The notes: generated by a model from the sequence alone, not told the origin. Shown: positions 6,395 through 15,178, numbered from the stretch's first letter. The stretch is 15,877 bases of DNA from Candidatus Aminicenantota bacterium (GCA_027062035.1 JAMOUL010000045.1:1-15877), one strand, 5' to 3'. Numbers and translations: made by a program.

Positions 6395-7588
6395 GTGAAG
6401 AGAAAACTACTTGTCTTTTTGCTGAGCGGATGTTTCCTCTTTCTTGAAGCCGTCAATTTCAACAGGTACAGAAGAGAGTTAATAAATTCCTATTTAAAAA
6501 AAATCGGGCCTTTTTATTTTCAACCCTATATAATCCTTAATGGAATAGGCTATGATTTCAATATTTATGCCCAGACAGCGGAAGAGGAAGGGGATTGGTT
6601 TGCAGATGCTGGCATTGGTTTAAGGACTTCTCTGATTCGTCCCAGATTTATTATATCCGGTTCGTTTTCCCCTTCTTATCTGTTTTATTTTAACCACAAA
6701 GATGAGAATTTTTGGAATTATCAGGGCAAAGTAGATTCTCTGTTAAGGCTTGGAAAACTCCACCTTTATTTCGGTTATAAAAAATCCAGAAATAGAATTC
6801 GGCCGAACTTTGAACTTGGGCCAAGAATAAGGCAAAGAAAAGAAGGATATTTATTTTCCGCAGAACTTTCACCGGGCCGTCCCCTTTCCTTTGAAATAGC
6901 TGGTTCCTCAGAAAGATTCGTTTACGAAGATACCAATTATCTGACCAGTATAGACCTTGGAGCAAGGCTGAATAGAAGGGAAAATACCCTGCGTTTCGTT
7001 ATAAAGAAAAGGATATTTACCCGCACCAGATTTTTCCTGGAGACAGGTTACCGGCAGCTTCGATTCAAACATCCTGAAATTACCTCAGATGCAGACCAGC
7101 GCTGGGCAGCTGTTGGTGTTCAGTTCCCTGAAATAGGAAGTCTCATAGGAAGTTTCAAAATGGGATATAAGGAAATCCTTTTTTCTCCCTTTACCACCAC
7201 TGCCTATACAGGCATTTTCGGAAAAGGCAGCGTAAGGGCTCGTATAGGAAGGAGGCTTCAATTTGATCTGTTTTATACACTGGACTGGAACTACAGCTAT
7301 TGGGGATGGGATGACATATACAGAGTTGAGAATTATGGAGCAAGGGGATTTCTGTTCTTGACAGGAGATGTAAAGCTCGGAGGCGGATATAGTAGGGGAA
7401 GGCTTCGCTATATAGAAACCGGTAGAATAAACAATTTCCAGCTTTACCAGGCCTATCTTTTATTCAGGGTGGCAGAAAGAACGGGAATTGGTATAACATA
7501 TTACTATCAGAAAAACTATTACGAGGGATTTGAGCATCCTGATAGATTCATAAGTTACATAGGAGGTGTTATAACAAATGATTTTTAA
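6395..7588 (+). CDS. Outer-membrane beta-barrel protein of the polysaccharide export system
   Basis: 397 residues starting at GTG directly after the TAA of the previous gene, so probably translated by coupling; no strong ribosome site of its own. An N-terminal signal peptide (~1-19) includes an LSGC that looks like a lipobox, but the residues after the cysteine remain hydrophobic, so ordinary cleavage near LEA is more likely. The rest alternates short polar/aromatic strands rich in Tyr, Phe, Trp and Arg with charged turns and ends in a terminal Phe, as integral outer-membrane barrels do. It resembles BBP2-type putative porins common in exopolysaccharide loci. It overlaps the OPX gene by 11 nt. 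By analogy with the Myxococcus Wzp barrels it may form the outer-membrane pore for the polymer (inference). Barrel fold confident, role moderate. Confidence 0.78.
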   Translation: MKRKLLVFLLSGCFLFLEAVNFNRYRRELINSYLKKIGPFYFQPYIILNGIGYDFNIYAQTAEEEGDWFADAGIGLRTSLIRPRFIISGSFSPSYLFYFNHKDENFWNYQGKVDSLLRLGKLHLYFGYKKSRNRIRPNFELGPRIRQRKEGYLFSAELSPGRPLSFEIAGSSERFVYEDTNYLTSIDLGARLNRRENTLRFVIKKRIFTRTRFFLETGYRQLRFKHPEITSDADQRWAAVGVQFPEIGSLIGSFKMGYKEILFSPFTTTAYTGIFGKGSVRARIGRRLQFDLFYTLDWNYSYWGWDDIYRVENYGARGFLFLTGDVKLGGGYSRGRLRYIETGRINNFQLYQAYLLFRVAERTGIGITYYYQKNYYEGFEHPDRFISYIGGVITNDF

Positions 7589-8405
7589 GCGTATTATGGC
7601 ATTTACCTTTCTGGTATTACTGCTTGCAGCACAGGGCACCGGAACCCATCAGTATAGAATAGGTCCCAAGGATCTTCTTCTTATAAAAGTATTTCAGGTT
7701 CCGGAGTTGAACACAGAGGTCAGAGTAGGTGAGGATGGAACTATAACACTTCCTCTTCTGGGAAAGATAAAGGTTCAGGGCCTTACCCGGTACGAACTCG
7801 AGAATAAAATAGCCACTCTTCTGGAGAAAAAATACGTAAACAATCCCCAGGTAACAATATTTATAAAGGAATACAGAAGCCAGACAGCCCTTGTAATGGG
7901 GGCTATTAAAAAGCCAGGTGCCTATGAGGTGGTGGGTAAGATGACGATCCTCCAGCTCATAGCAATGGCAGGTGGAATTACCAACGAGGCTCAGGACAGG
8001 ATAATTGTCCTCAGGCAGCGGGGAAAAATGCAGGCCTCCATAGTAATTCCCATAGAGGCTCTTCTCATAAAGGGAGAAACCAAATATAACATAGAAATCC
8101 TTCCCGGGGATGTGATTAACATCCCTGCGGTGCTGAACATAGAGGTTTACGTTTTTGGCGAGGTTAGAAGGCCAGGGGTAGTATCCCTGCCACTTGGTTC
8201 TGGAACCACACTTCTTCAGGCCATTGCAAAGGCCGGGGGATTTACCGAGAGGGCCAAGAAATCATCAGTTTTGATAAGGAGAAAGGATGCTAAGGGCAGG
8301 GAAATAAAGCTGAAGGTTAATGTTAAGAATATCTTAAAGGGCAAGCGACCTGATCCAAAACTCAAACCCTATGATATAGTTTATGTACCCGAAAGCCTGC
8401 TTTAA
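7578..8405 (+). CDS. Polysaccharide export protein, OPX/Wza family, short form with two SLBB domains
   Basis: 275 residues. Signal peptide ~1-22 without a lipobox cysteine, then the Poly_export domain (~24-98, YRIGPKDLLLIKVFQVPELNTEV and the PQVTIFIKEY end), SLBB1 (~103-180, VMGAIKKPGAYEV) and SLBB2 (~189-270, VFGEVRRPGVVSL). The protein stops immediately after SLBB2. It therefore lacks the C-terminal helix that lets E. coli Wza (about 380 residues, a lipoprotein) span the outer membrane. It should form a periplasmic ring that connects the Wzc-like protein to an outer-membrane pore, presumably the barrel encoded immediately upstream. AGGAGG lies 10 nt before the ATG, inside the upstream gene. 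Followed by the co-polymerase gene after a very short gap. Confidence 0.92.
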   Translation: MIFKRIMAFTFLVLLLAAQGTGTHQYRIGPKDLLLIKVFQVPELNTEVRVGEDGTITLPLLGKIKVQGLTRYELENKIATLLEKKYVNNPQVTIFIKEYRSQTALVMGAIKKPGAYEVVGKMTILQLIAMAGGITNEAQDRIIVLRQRGKMQASIVIPIEALLIKGETKYNIEILPGDVINIPAVLNIEVYVFGEVRRPGVVSLPLGSGTTLLQAIAKAGGFTERAKKSSVLIRRKDAKGREIKLKVNVKNILKGKRPDPKLKPYDIVYVPESLL

Positions 8406-8419
8406 AGGAGGGCATGGAG

Positions 8420-10591
8420 ATGGAAGATAGATTTTACGAAGAAGAGGAGCTTAGCTTAAGCCAGCTCTTTGAGGTCCTTAAAAGAAGGAAAAATCTGATA
8501 ATTTACTTCTTTATCTTCACCGTGGTGATAATAACAGGGCTTTCCTTTCTGAAAACTCCCATATATGAAGCCAAGGCAACCATTTTAATAGATAGAGAAG
8601 GAGCCAACGTCCTTATTTTCAGGGATCTTTTCACAGTGCAGGGTGGAAACTGGGATCAGAAGTTTAACTCCCAGGTAAGAATGATAAAGAGCCATACCCT
8701 TGCAAAAAAAGTTATAAAGAAGCTGAATCTGGAAGGGGAACTCTCCGCAGGGCTTAGAGTTCAGAACCCCAATATCAGACTTTCCATGCTCGTAAAAAGG
8801 TTTCTTTCCCATCTTAAGGTTCAGCCCATCCCCAAGACAAGGCTTGTTGAGGTCAAATACAGAGACACCGATCCTAAAAGGGCGGCCCAGATAGTAAACA
8901 CCCTTGTGGACGAATTTATAAAATTTACAATAGAGCTCAAGGGAGAATCTGCAAGACGGGCGTCAGAATACCTGACAGAACAGATAGAAAAACTGCGTAG
9001 AAACCTTGCGGAGAAGGAGAAGGAACTTCAGAAGTACAGTCAGAGAAAGGACCTGTATTACCTTACAGACAAACAGAACACCATAATCCAGAAGTTTGCC
9101 CAGCTTAACAACGCCTATACAAAGGCTCAGATCAACAGGGTGAATCAGGAATCCTTTTATCGTGAGCTTCTCTCGAAGAAATACGAGGAATATCCCAACG
9201 TTGTAAACAATCCATTGATACAGTCTTTGAAGGCAGAGTATTCAAAGCTCGAGGCAGAATACAGACAGAAGGCTGCCATTTTTAAGCCAGACTATCCTGA
9301 GATGAAGAGTCTTCGTTCCAGAATGCAAGCTCTGAAGGAACGAATTGCCAAGGAAACGAGAAACCTTGGAGAGGAGGCCCTGAGAGCTGCCCGGGCAAGA
9401 TATCTTTCTGCCCTCAAGGCAGAACAGTCCCTTAAGCAACTACTTGATGAGCAGAAAAAACAGATGAGCGCAGCCAATACCAGCAGCATATATTACAACA
9501 GTTTGAAGATAGAAGTTAAAAACATGAGGAACCTGCTGGAGCATCTTACCAAGAAACAGAAGGAGTCCCTGCTTTCTGCCAACCTTGAAGGAATGAGAAC
9601 GAGCAATATAAAAATAGTGGACAGGGCAGAAGTACCACTTATACCGGTAAGTCCAGATAAAAAACTTAATTTCCTTCTTGCAGTGCTTCTCGGGCTTTCC
9701 GGTGGCATTTTCCTCGCCTTTGTGGTGGATGCCCTTGATAACTCAATAAAGAGCCCAGAAGAGGTGGAAAAGCTCTTCAGGCTTCCGGTGCTCGGCGTAA
9801 CCCCCAATCTCAATGGGGCTGCCAGCGACGCCTATGGCAGATATTATGGTAAGAAGAAAAGAAAGGGCGGTGGAAATACGTCTCCAGAACTTATAGTAAT
9901 AAAGGACCCTGAATCCCAGTTCGCAGAACTCATTAAGACCATAACCACGTCTATATTGCTTTCGAAACCCAAGTCTCCACCAAAGGTACTTACCATAACC
10001 AGTTCAATGCCAAAGGAAGGAAAAACAACCATTGCTACAAATCTTGCCCTTTCCCTCGCAACATTGCAGAAAAAGGTTCTTCTTGTGGATGGAGATCTTA
10101 GAAGGCCCATGGTGCATAAGGTGTTCAATATTTCCAATAAGACAGGTCTTTCCACCCTTATGTCGGGAAGAAGTACCCTCTCTGAGTCTGTAAAGGTATA
10201 TAAGGGAAACGAAAATATTTTCCTCCTTCCAGCCGGTCCGATACCGCCCAATCCCGTGGAACTTCTTAATTCCAGCACCATGGAAAAGTTCATGGATTAC
10301 GCCCGGGAGAAATTTGACCATGTAATAATGGATGCTCCACCTCTTGTAGGGATCTCTGACCCCATGGTGCTTGCCAAAATGTCCGATGGGGTAATAGTGG
10401 TTATCTGGGCGGGAAAGACCACGAGAAAGAGGCTGGAGGATTCCATTTCCCTTTTAAGGAAATACGATATTTCACCCCTGGGAATAATAGTCAACAGAAT
10501 TGGATACAGGGGATCCTATTATTACTACGATTATTATGGATATTACTATTATGGCGAAGGATCTGCACAGTCACATTCTTCCGAAACTTGA
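8420..10591 (+). CDS. Wzc-like polysaccharide co-polymerase with BY-kinase domain
   Basis: 723 residues from the ATG at 8420. GGAGG (8408-8412) sits 7 nt before it but only 1 nt before an earlier ATG at 8414, so 8420 is preferred. Domains: cytosolic N-terminus and Wzz domain with TM1 (~26-44); a long periplasmic coiled-coil region (~170-390); TM2 (~416-437) preceded by the PVSPDKKLNF motif; a basic linker (KKKRKGGG); then the BY-kinase (~495-690). Kinase motifs are complete: Walker A SSMPKEGKTT (~528-537), Walker A' VLLVDGDLRRP (D557, D559), Walker B VIMDAPP (D638). The tail at ~699-711 is a dense tyrosine cluster, the usual autophosphorylation site. It is the inner-membrane regulator of chain length and export. 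The 3' end overlaps the phosphatase gene by 41 nt in another frame. Confidence 0.94.
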   Translation: MEDRFYEEEELSLSQLFEVLKRRKNLIIYFFIFTVVIITGLSFLKTPIYEAKATILIDREGANVLIFRDLFTVQGGNWDQKFNSQVRMIKSHTLAKKVIKKLNLEGELSAGLRVQNPNIRLSMLVKRFLSHLKVQPIPKTRLVEVKYRDTDPKRAAQIVNTLVDEFIKFTIELKGESARRASEYLTEQIEKLRRNLAEKEKELQKYSQRKDLYYLTDKQNTIIQKFAQLNNAYTKAQINRVNQESFYRELLSKKYEEYPNVVNNPLIQSLKAEYSKLEAEYRQKAAIFKPDYPEMKSLRSRMQALKERIAKETRNLGEEALRAARARYLSALKAEQSLKQLLDEQKKQMSAANTSSIYYNSLKIEVKNMRNLLEHLTKKQKESLLSANLEGMRTSNIKIVDRAEVPLIPVSPDKKLNFLLAVLLGLSGGIFLAFVVDALDNSIKSPEEVEKLFRLPVLGVTPNLNGAASDAYGRYYGKKKRKGGGNTSPELIVIKDPESQFAELIKTITTSILLSKPKSPPKVLTITSSMPKEGKTTIATNLALSLATLQKKVLLVDGDLRRPMVHKVFNISNKTGLSTLMSGRSTLSESVKVYKGNENIFLLPAGPIPPNPVELLNSSTMEKFMDYAREKFDHVIMDAPPLVGISDPMVLAKMSDGVIVVIWAGKTTRKRLEDSISLLRKYDISPLGIIVNRIGYRGSYYYYDYYGYYYYGEGSAQSHSSET

Positions 10592-11315
10592 TGACGGCGC
10601 TAAAAACTGGGAAGAATCCCTTACTATTGCGCGGGCAGCGGTAACCGATGGGGTCTCTACCATAGTTGCCACGCCTCATTACGGAAGGATCTCGGAACCG
10701 GAAGTCATTGAAAAGTCTGAAAACCTCATAGAGGAGCTCAGGGAAAAATTGAAGAGAGAAAATATAGATCTGGAAGTCAAACTGGGGTTTGAGGTTTTCC
10801 TTTCCTTTGAAACCCTTGAAAGGATAAAAACCGAAGGCGAAGCCCTTGCCATCAGAGATACCAGATTTATCTTTATAGAATTTCCCTTCCTTTTTCTTTA
10901 TCCCAATGTCACTTCCATGATAGAAACCATTGTGGAGAGCGGTTTTATTCCCATAATTGCTCATCCGGAGAGGAATGATACCCTGGCTTCGAGGCCTGAG
11001 CTGCTCTATGACCTTATAAAGGCTGGAGCCCTCAGTCAGGTGAATACAGGAAGCCTTACAGGGGGTTTTGGTTCCAGGGCAAGGAAGGCAGGATTCCTCT
11101 TTCTTGAAAATTCTCTGGCGCAGGTGGTTGCAACCGACGCCCATAATGCTACATCAAGGCCTCCGCTTTTTTCTCCTGCAATTAAAGCTTTAAAGAAACA
11201 TTTTTCCGATGAAGAAATAAAAATTTTTGTGGAGGAAAACCCTTCCCTGATACTTCAGGGAGAGAAACCCAGCTTTTTCCCACAGCCAATTAAAAGGAGG
11301 AAGTTTCTGTTATGA
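10551..11315 (+). CDS. PHP-domain tyrosine-protein phosphatase (CpsB/YwqE family)
   Basis: 254 residues from the ATG at 10551, chosen because the family begins almost at once with DxHSHILPxxDDGA, here MAKDLHSHILPKLDDGAKNW; an in-frame ATG at 10536 and a TTG at 10500 would add extra residues. Metal-site motifs are all visible: H6, H8, D15, H43 in ATPHYG, E81 in GFEV, E110, H138 in AHPERN, and D196/H198 in TDAH. These manganese-dependent phosphatases remove phosphate from the C-terminal tyrosines of the partner BY-kinase and so reset the assembly cycle. No proper ribosome site exists, because the upstream DNA encodes the kinase tyrosine tail; translation is probably coupled to the kinase. The 3' end overlaps the polymerase gene by 4 nt (ATGA). 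Confidence 0.92.
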   Translation: MAKDLHSHILPKLDDGAKNWEESLTIARAAVTDGVSTIVATPHYGRISEPEVIEKSENLIEELREKLKRENIDLEVKLGFEVFLSFETLERIKTEGEALAIRDTRFIFIEFPFLFLYPNVTSMIETIVESGFIPIIAHPERNDTLASRPELLYDLIKAGALSQVNTGSLTGGFGSRARKAGFLFLENSLAQVVATDAHNATSRPPLFSPAIKALKKHFSDEEIKIFVEENPSLILQGEKPSFFPQPIKRRKFLL

Positions 11316-12628
11316 ACAAAAACCCTGGAATTAAAATACTCGGAATACTCATACTTCTTTCTCCTTTTCCCATGGGGTCGGCCTTATGCTGGTCCCTTTA
11401 TCTCCTGCTTTTTTTCGTAGCCTTTTCTGCCTATAAAATGTGGCCTGCCGAAGTGGTTTTACCACCTGAACCGGAGATAAGGGTGGCTCAATATGCCTTT
11501 AAGGCACTTGGAGTATTTGCCCTCATTCAGCTGATTCCCCTGCCTAAATTTGTAATAAAAATCCTTTCGCCGGGGGAAATGCAGATTTTGAACCTGGCGG
11601 GATTTGACCCGTCTGTATACACCCTTTCCCTCATTCCTGCCCGTACGTTCTTTTATATCCTTGGAACGTTACCACTGATTCTTCTCATAATAGCTTTATG
11701 GATGAGGGAATGGAAAAAGGATGAATTCTTATTCATCTTCCGTATAATTCTTGTTACAGGACTTGTTCAGGCTATAATAGCCCTCCTGAGATTTGCAACA
11801 AAGGTTAAAAAGCTATTTCTTTTCTTCGGCCCGGAAATCAACGTTAATTACGCGACCGGAACCCTGAGAAACCCTGACCATTTCGCTGCGATGATGGAGA
11901 TAATACTCCCTATTTCCATTGCCTATGTTATATACCGGTCAAAGGAGAAGGGATTCTTTGCCCTGCTTAATTCGTCTGAAATACCCTTTGTTTTTGTCCC
12001 GTTTTTTGTGCTGGCAGCTGCCATCCTTGCAGGTTCAAGGGCAGGAATGGGAGCTTTGCTGGTGTCAGTGGTTCTCGTTTTTTACCTTATCCTTTACAGG
12101 AATTTTCATCCTGTAAAAAGAAGCTTTCTGCGCAGTCTCCTGATTTTTGTGGCGGTGGGAATTATATTCTTTGGAACATTATTGACCTATAAAAAATTTA
12201 CCGGTATGGACCCAAGACCGGAATACTGGGCAGCTACTTCTTCAATATATAGAGATTTTCCGATTTTCGGGACAGGTTTTTCCACGTTTCCCTCGGTTGT
12301 TGAACTTTACATAAAGAAGGATTACAACGGCGTCCTTGTGGAGCATGCCCATAACGATTATCTTGAGTTGCTTTCGGAGGCGGGGATAGTGGGATTTGCC
12401 CTTATTTTCATTCCCATCCTGGCTCTTTTGCTCTGGAATTTCAGACACTGGGAGATCCGCAGATATTACCTTGTGAGGATAATGAACGCCGGCATTCTGG
12501 CTGCATTGAGTGCCCTTGCGGTGCATTCCTTCTTTGATTTTCCCATGAGGGTTCCGGCAATATATTTGATGGTTACAACCCTGTTCGGGATGTCCCTTGC
12601 CCTTGTTAACTTCAGGAGGAAAAAATGA
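11312..12628 (+). CDS. O-antigen ligase / Wzy polymerase family membrane protein
   Basis: 438 residues with about eleven hydrophobic segments. The diagnostic Wzy_C pattern is present: GTLRNPDHFAAMMEIILP (183-200), then GSRAG (241-245) at a helix start, a large periplasmic loop (~292-350), HAHNDYLELLSEAGIVG (345-361) and HSFFDFPMRVPA (405-416). Proteins of this family polymerise undecaprenyl-linked repeat units or transfer finished chains to an acceptor; sequence alone does not separate the two. In an operon with OPX, Wzc-like and PHP phosphatase genes, polymerase is the better guess. AGGAGG lies 11 nt upstream of the ATG, and the start overlaps the stop of the phosphatase by 4 nt. The end overlaps the next gene by 4 nt, so the three genes are likely co-translated. 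Confidence 0.9.
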   Translation: MNKNPGIKILGILILLSPFPMGSALCWSLYLLLFFVAFSAYKMWPAEVVLPPEPEIRVAQYAFKALGVFALIQLIPLPKFVIKILSPGEMQILNLAGFDPSVYTLSLIPARTFFYILGTLPLILLIIALWMREWKKDEFLFIFRIILVTGLVQAIIALLRFATKVKKLFLFFGPEINVNYATGTLRNPDHFAAMMEIILPISIAYVIYRSKEKGFFALLNSSEIPFVFVPFFVLAAAILAGSRAGMGALLVSVVLVFYLILYRNFHPVKRSFLRSLLIFVAVGIIFFGTLLTYKKFTGMDPRPEYWAATSSIYRDFPIFGTGFSTFPSVVELYIKKDYNGVLVEHAHNDYLELLSEAGIVGFALIFIPILALLLWNFRHWEIRRYYLVRIMNAGILAALSALAVHSFFDFPMRVPAIYLMVTTLFGMSLALVNFRRKK

Positions 12629-14034
12629 GGAAATGGCTTTTTCTCTTGATGATAATTTTCCTTGCTTTGTTTGTTTTATGTTTTTTCCCGGGGCTTAGAT
12701 ATTTTGACTATTATGCCCAGTATGTACGTGCGCTTGATAAAAGGGATGAAGCCACAGTCAGGTGGAGTATATCCCTTAACCCCCTGTATCCCCATTCACA
12801 TATGCTCCTTTCTTCCATTTACTTGAAGGAAAGCAATAAAAAACCTGAACTGTTTAATAAAGCTCTTAAAGAACTGGAAATTGCGGTAAAGCTCGGCTCA
12901 AGAAGGGGAAAAATAAGCTGGAATGCTCTGAGAACCTTCCTTTCCCTCTGGCCATTCCTTGACGGGGAGCAGAAAAAGCTTGCCATACGCTCGGGAAGAA
13001 TCGCCATAAGAAGACTTAAATCCCGCGAGTTCGAGGATGTCCTGGACCTGTGGTCCACCTACTGCAGGGATTTTAAATTTATTGCTCAAATCCTTGAAGA
13101 GAAACCCTATCTTTTCAAGATCGTGGGAGAATATGTAAAGAAAAACAAATTGCCCCTTGACTGGCGCTGGAAGGCCCTTACCCTTTACGAAAACTATTTA
13201 GTGGAAAATGCAGCTACTGAAAGGCCAGACGTTATGTCCCTTTCAACCCTTAAACGCTCCCTGAATACCCTTAAGCAGATACGATTTTATTATAAATTGA
13301 GTGGTTTAAAATTCAGAATGAAATTGTACAGGGACCTTTTTGAAAATATTGCATGGTACCTTGTTATGAAGGAACCCACACCCGAGGCCATTCTTGACTT
13401 TGCAGACTCTTCCTCGTCAACCGAAAAAATAATCGAACTTTTAAACTACCTCGAAGAAAAGGGATTTTTCGCAAAAAGGACAATGAAAAGGCTTTACACA
13501 AGGGAGTACCTGCTTTACAAAAGCAAAAACTACGACAAATTAAAGGAGGAGATAAATTCCTTTGTGAGCGATATTGGATGGGTAAAGAAGGAGGAGATGG
13601 ACGATTTTATCAGAATGAGGCTCCTTCTCGTTGACATCTATTACGAGGAAAACCTCCTATTAAGCGCCCGCCAGATAGTGGATGAGCTTTTAAAAATAAA
13701 CCCTCAGAATCCCGAGGTTCTTTTAAGGCTGAAAAGGATTAAGGAAATGCTGGGAGAGGACTTTACGGAAAAATCTCCCTATTTCCTTTACGGTCCAGAA
13801 ATAGAAGTTTTTATTAACAGCGGTGTAACACGTTTCGATTTTTCGCCACTTGTGGGTCAGAAGGAAATGGTCATTTCTTCCACCATAAACCCCGGATTTA
13901 CAGGGAAATTATTGACTGTTTACATGAATGGAGAAGTCGCCTTTGAAGAATATGTTGAAAATTTAAACGAGAAATTTAAAATCCCTCTCCCCGGTAGCCT
14001 TGACTTTTACAGGGTGGAAATTAGAATATGGTAG
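12625..14034 (+). CDS. Membrane-anchored helical-repeat (TPR-like) protein of unknown function
   Basis: 469 residues, starting in the ATGA overlap with the polymerase gene and preceded by AGGAGG. One N-terminal hydrophobic segment (~4-22) anchors the protein with the bulk probably in the periplasm. Residues ~40-375 are helix-rich; ARQIVDELLKINPQNPEVLLRLKR (~348-371) and the region near 57-90 look like tetratricopeptide units, with the middle more degenerate. The last ~80 residues (~388-469) change character to short beta strands with YGPEIEVFINSG and LTVYMNGEVAFEEYV, a possible small beta-sandwich. I do not recognise the family. Its place between polymerase and initiating transferase suggests a scaffold or polymer-handling role at the inner membrane (inference). 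Confidence 0.75.
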   Translation: MRKWLFLLMIIFLALFVLCFFPGLRYFDYYAQYVRALDKRDEATVRWSISLNPLYPHSHMLLSSIYLKESNKKPELFNKALKELEIAVKLGSRRGKISWNALRTFLSLWPFLDGEQKKLAIRSGRIAIRRLKSREFEDVLDLWSTYCRDFKFIAQILEEKPYLFKIVGEYVKKNKLPLDWRWKALTLYENYLVENAATERPDVMSLSTLKRSLNTLKQIRFYYKLSGLKFRMKLYRDLFENIAWYLVMKEPTPEAILDFADSSSSTEKIIELLNYLEEKGFFAKRTMKRLYTREYLLYKSKNYDKLKEEINSFVSDIGWVKKEEMDDFIRMRLLLVDIYYEENLLLSARQIVDELLKINPQNPEVLLRLKRIKEMLGEDFTEKSPYFLYGPEIEVFINSGVTRFDFSPLVGQKEMVISSTINPGFTGKLLTVYMNGEVAFEEYVENLNEKFKIPLPGSLDFYRVEIRIW

Positions 14035-14071
14035 GATGTTAAGTTGAGAGAAAAAATGGGAAAATTGGAAA

Positions 14072-15178
14072 ATGAAAATTTTAGGGTTGGAAGTGTATCC
14101 ACTGCTTAGTCTTATTCTGGGAACCTTTCTTCTTTCGTTTATGTTTACCTATATCGCAGTTAAAATTTCTCACAAATTTAAACTTTATGATAAGGTGGAA
14201 GAAAGGAAAATTCATAGCGGGAACATTCCGAGAATAGGCGGAATTTCAATTTTCCTGAGCTTAATGTTCGGGATCATTTTAAGCGAAATATTTTTAAGCA
14301 AAATCGTCTTCGCCAGACCCCACAATCTAAAGGTGCTATTCATTTACATATTATCTATGGCGGTTATCTTTACACTGGGACTTGTGGATGACATTAAAGG
14401 GCTGGGAGCGTATTCAAAATTTCCTGTTGAAATTGCAGTGGCACTCTTACTTTATTTTTATGGTTTTAAAATTGAATTTCTGTCGTTGCCCTGGGGTGGA
14501 AGTGTGAAACTGGGAATTTTTGCCCCGATAATCACAATATTCTGGGTCGTGGGGGTAATGAATGCCATAAACCTTATAGACGGCCTTGACGGTCTTGCGG
14601 TGGGAATCTCTATATTTGCTTCCACTTCAATGCTTGCCATTTTTCTTCTTAAAGCGAGACTTGAATTTGCAGCGGTGATTGCCGGTTTGATTGGGGCTCT
14701 TCTTGGCTTTATCCCATTTAATTTGAACCCTGCCAGAATATTTCTGGGGGATAGCGGAAGTCTTACTATCGGATTTATTCTTGCAACCTTTGCTCTTAAA
14801 AGTTCAGAAAAGGCAAATCTTGCCATTTCTATGTCCGTTGCTGTGATTATTCTCTTCATTCCTATTCTGGATACCCTGTTTGCCATTTACAGAAGGATCA
14901 GGAATAGGGCTCCTCTATTTTCCGCTGACAATGACCATATACATCACAGACTGCTGAGAAAACTGGGCTCTCATAGACTTGCTTCCTTTCTTCTTATAGG
15001 GCTTTCTGCCCTGTTTTCCTTTGCAGGAGTGTTTATAAGTATTTCAGGAGGAACAGCCAGAATGATAGTGCTTATCTCTGCCCTTATTTTTGCCCTGATA
15101 TTCCTTTTTCTGCTTGGATATTCAAGGCCTTCATCCGTACCAGCACTAAGTGAGGAAAAGGTTTCTTCTAATAAATAA
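14072..15178 (+). CDS. wecA: Undecaprenyl-phosphate sugar-1-phosphate transferase, WecA/TagO family
   Basis: 368 residues with ten or eleven membrane segments. Family motifs in order: KIHSGNIPRIGGISIF (46-61), LVDDIKG (104-110), the catalytic NAINLIDGLDGLA (164-176), FLGDSGS (224-230) and DHIHHRLL (288-295). Enzymes of this group move a HexNAc-1-phosphate from UDP-sugar to undecaprenyl phosphate and so start repeat-unit synthesis on the cytosolic face of the inner membrane. The HIHH motif and absence of MraY-specific features favour WecA/TagO over MraY. It follows the previous stop by 37 nt with only a weak ribosome site. It is the last gene of the operon, and its 3' end overlaps a degraded minus-strand gene by 11 nt. 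The sugar specificity cannot be read from sequence. Confidence 0.93.
   Translation: MKILGLEVYPLLSLILGTFLLSFMFTYIAVKISHKFKLYDKVEERKIHSGNIPRIGGISIFLSLMFGIILSEIFLSKIVFARPHNLKVLFIYILSMAVIFTLGLVDDIKGLGAYSKFPVEIAVALLLYFYGFKIEFLSLPWGGSVKLGIFAPIITIFWVVGVMNAINLIDGLDGLAVGISIFASTSMLAIFLLKARLEFAAVIAGLIGALLGFIPFNLNPARIFLGDSGSLTIGFILATFALKSSEKANLAISMSVAVIILFIPILDTLFAIYRRIRNRAPLFSADNDHIHHRLLRKLGSHRLASFLLIGLSALFSFAGVFISISGGTARMIVLISALIFALIFLFLLGYSRPSSVPALSEEKVSSNK

Noticed and set aside
6395..6440. Beta-barrel as a lipoprotein (LSGC near residue 13)
   Set aside because: The residues after the cysteine stay hydrophobic and the h-region before it is very short, so a normal signal peptide is more likely.
8414..8419. 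ATG at 8414 as start of the Wzc-like protein
   Set aside because: It lies only 1 nt after GGAGG; the ATG at 8420 has normal spacing. Difference is two residues.
10500..10550. Longer phosphatase N-terminus from TTG 10500 or ATG 10536
   Set aside because: Family members begin within a few residues of the DxHSH motif, and no ribosome site supports either alternative; 10536 is not fully excluded.
10491..11144. 217-codon minus-strand open frame opposite the PHP phosphatase
   Set aside because: Antisense shadow of a gene with complete catalytic motifs; composition and sequence show no recognisable protein.
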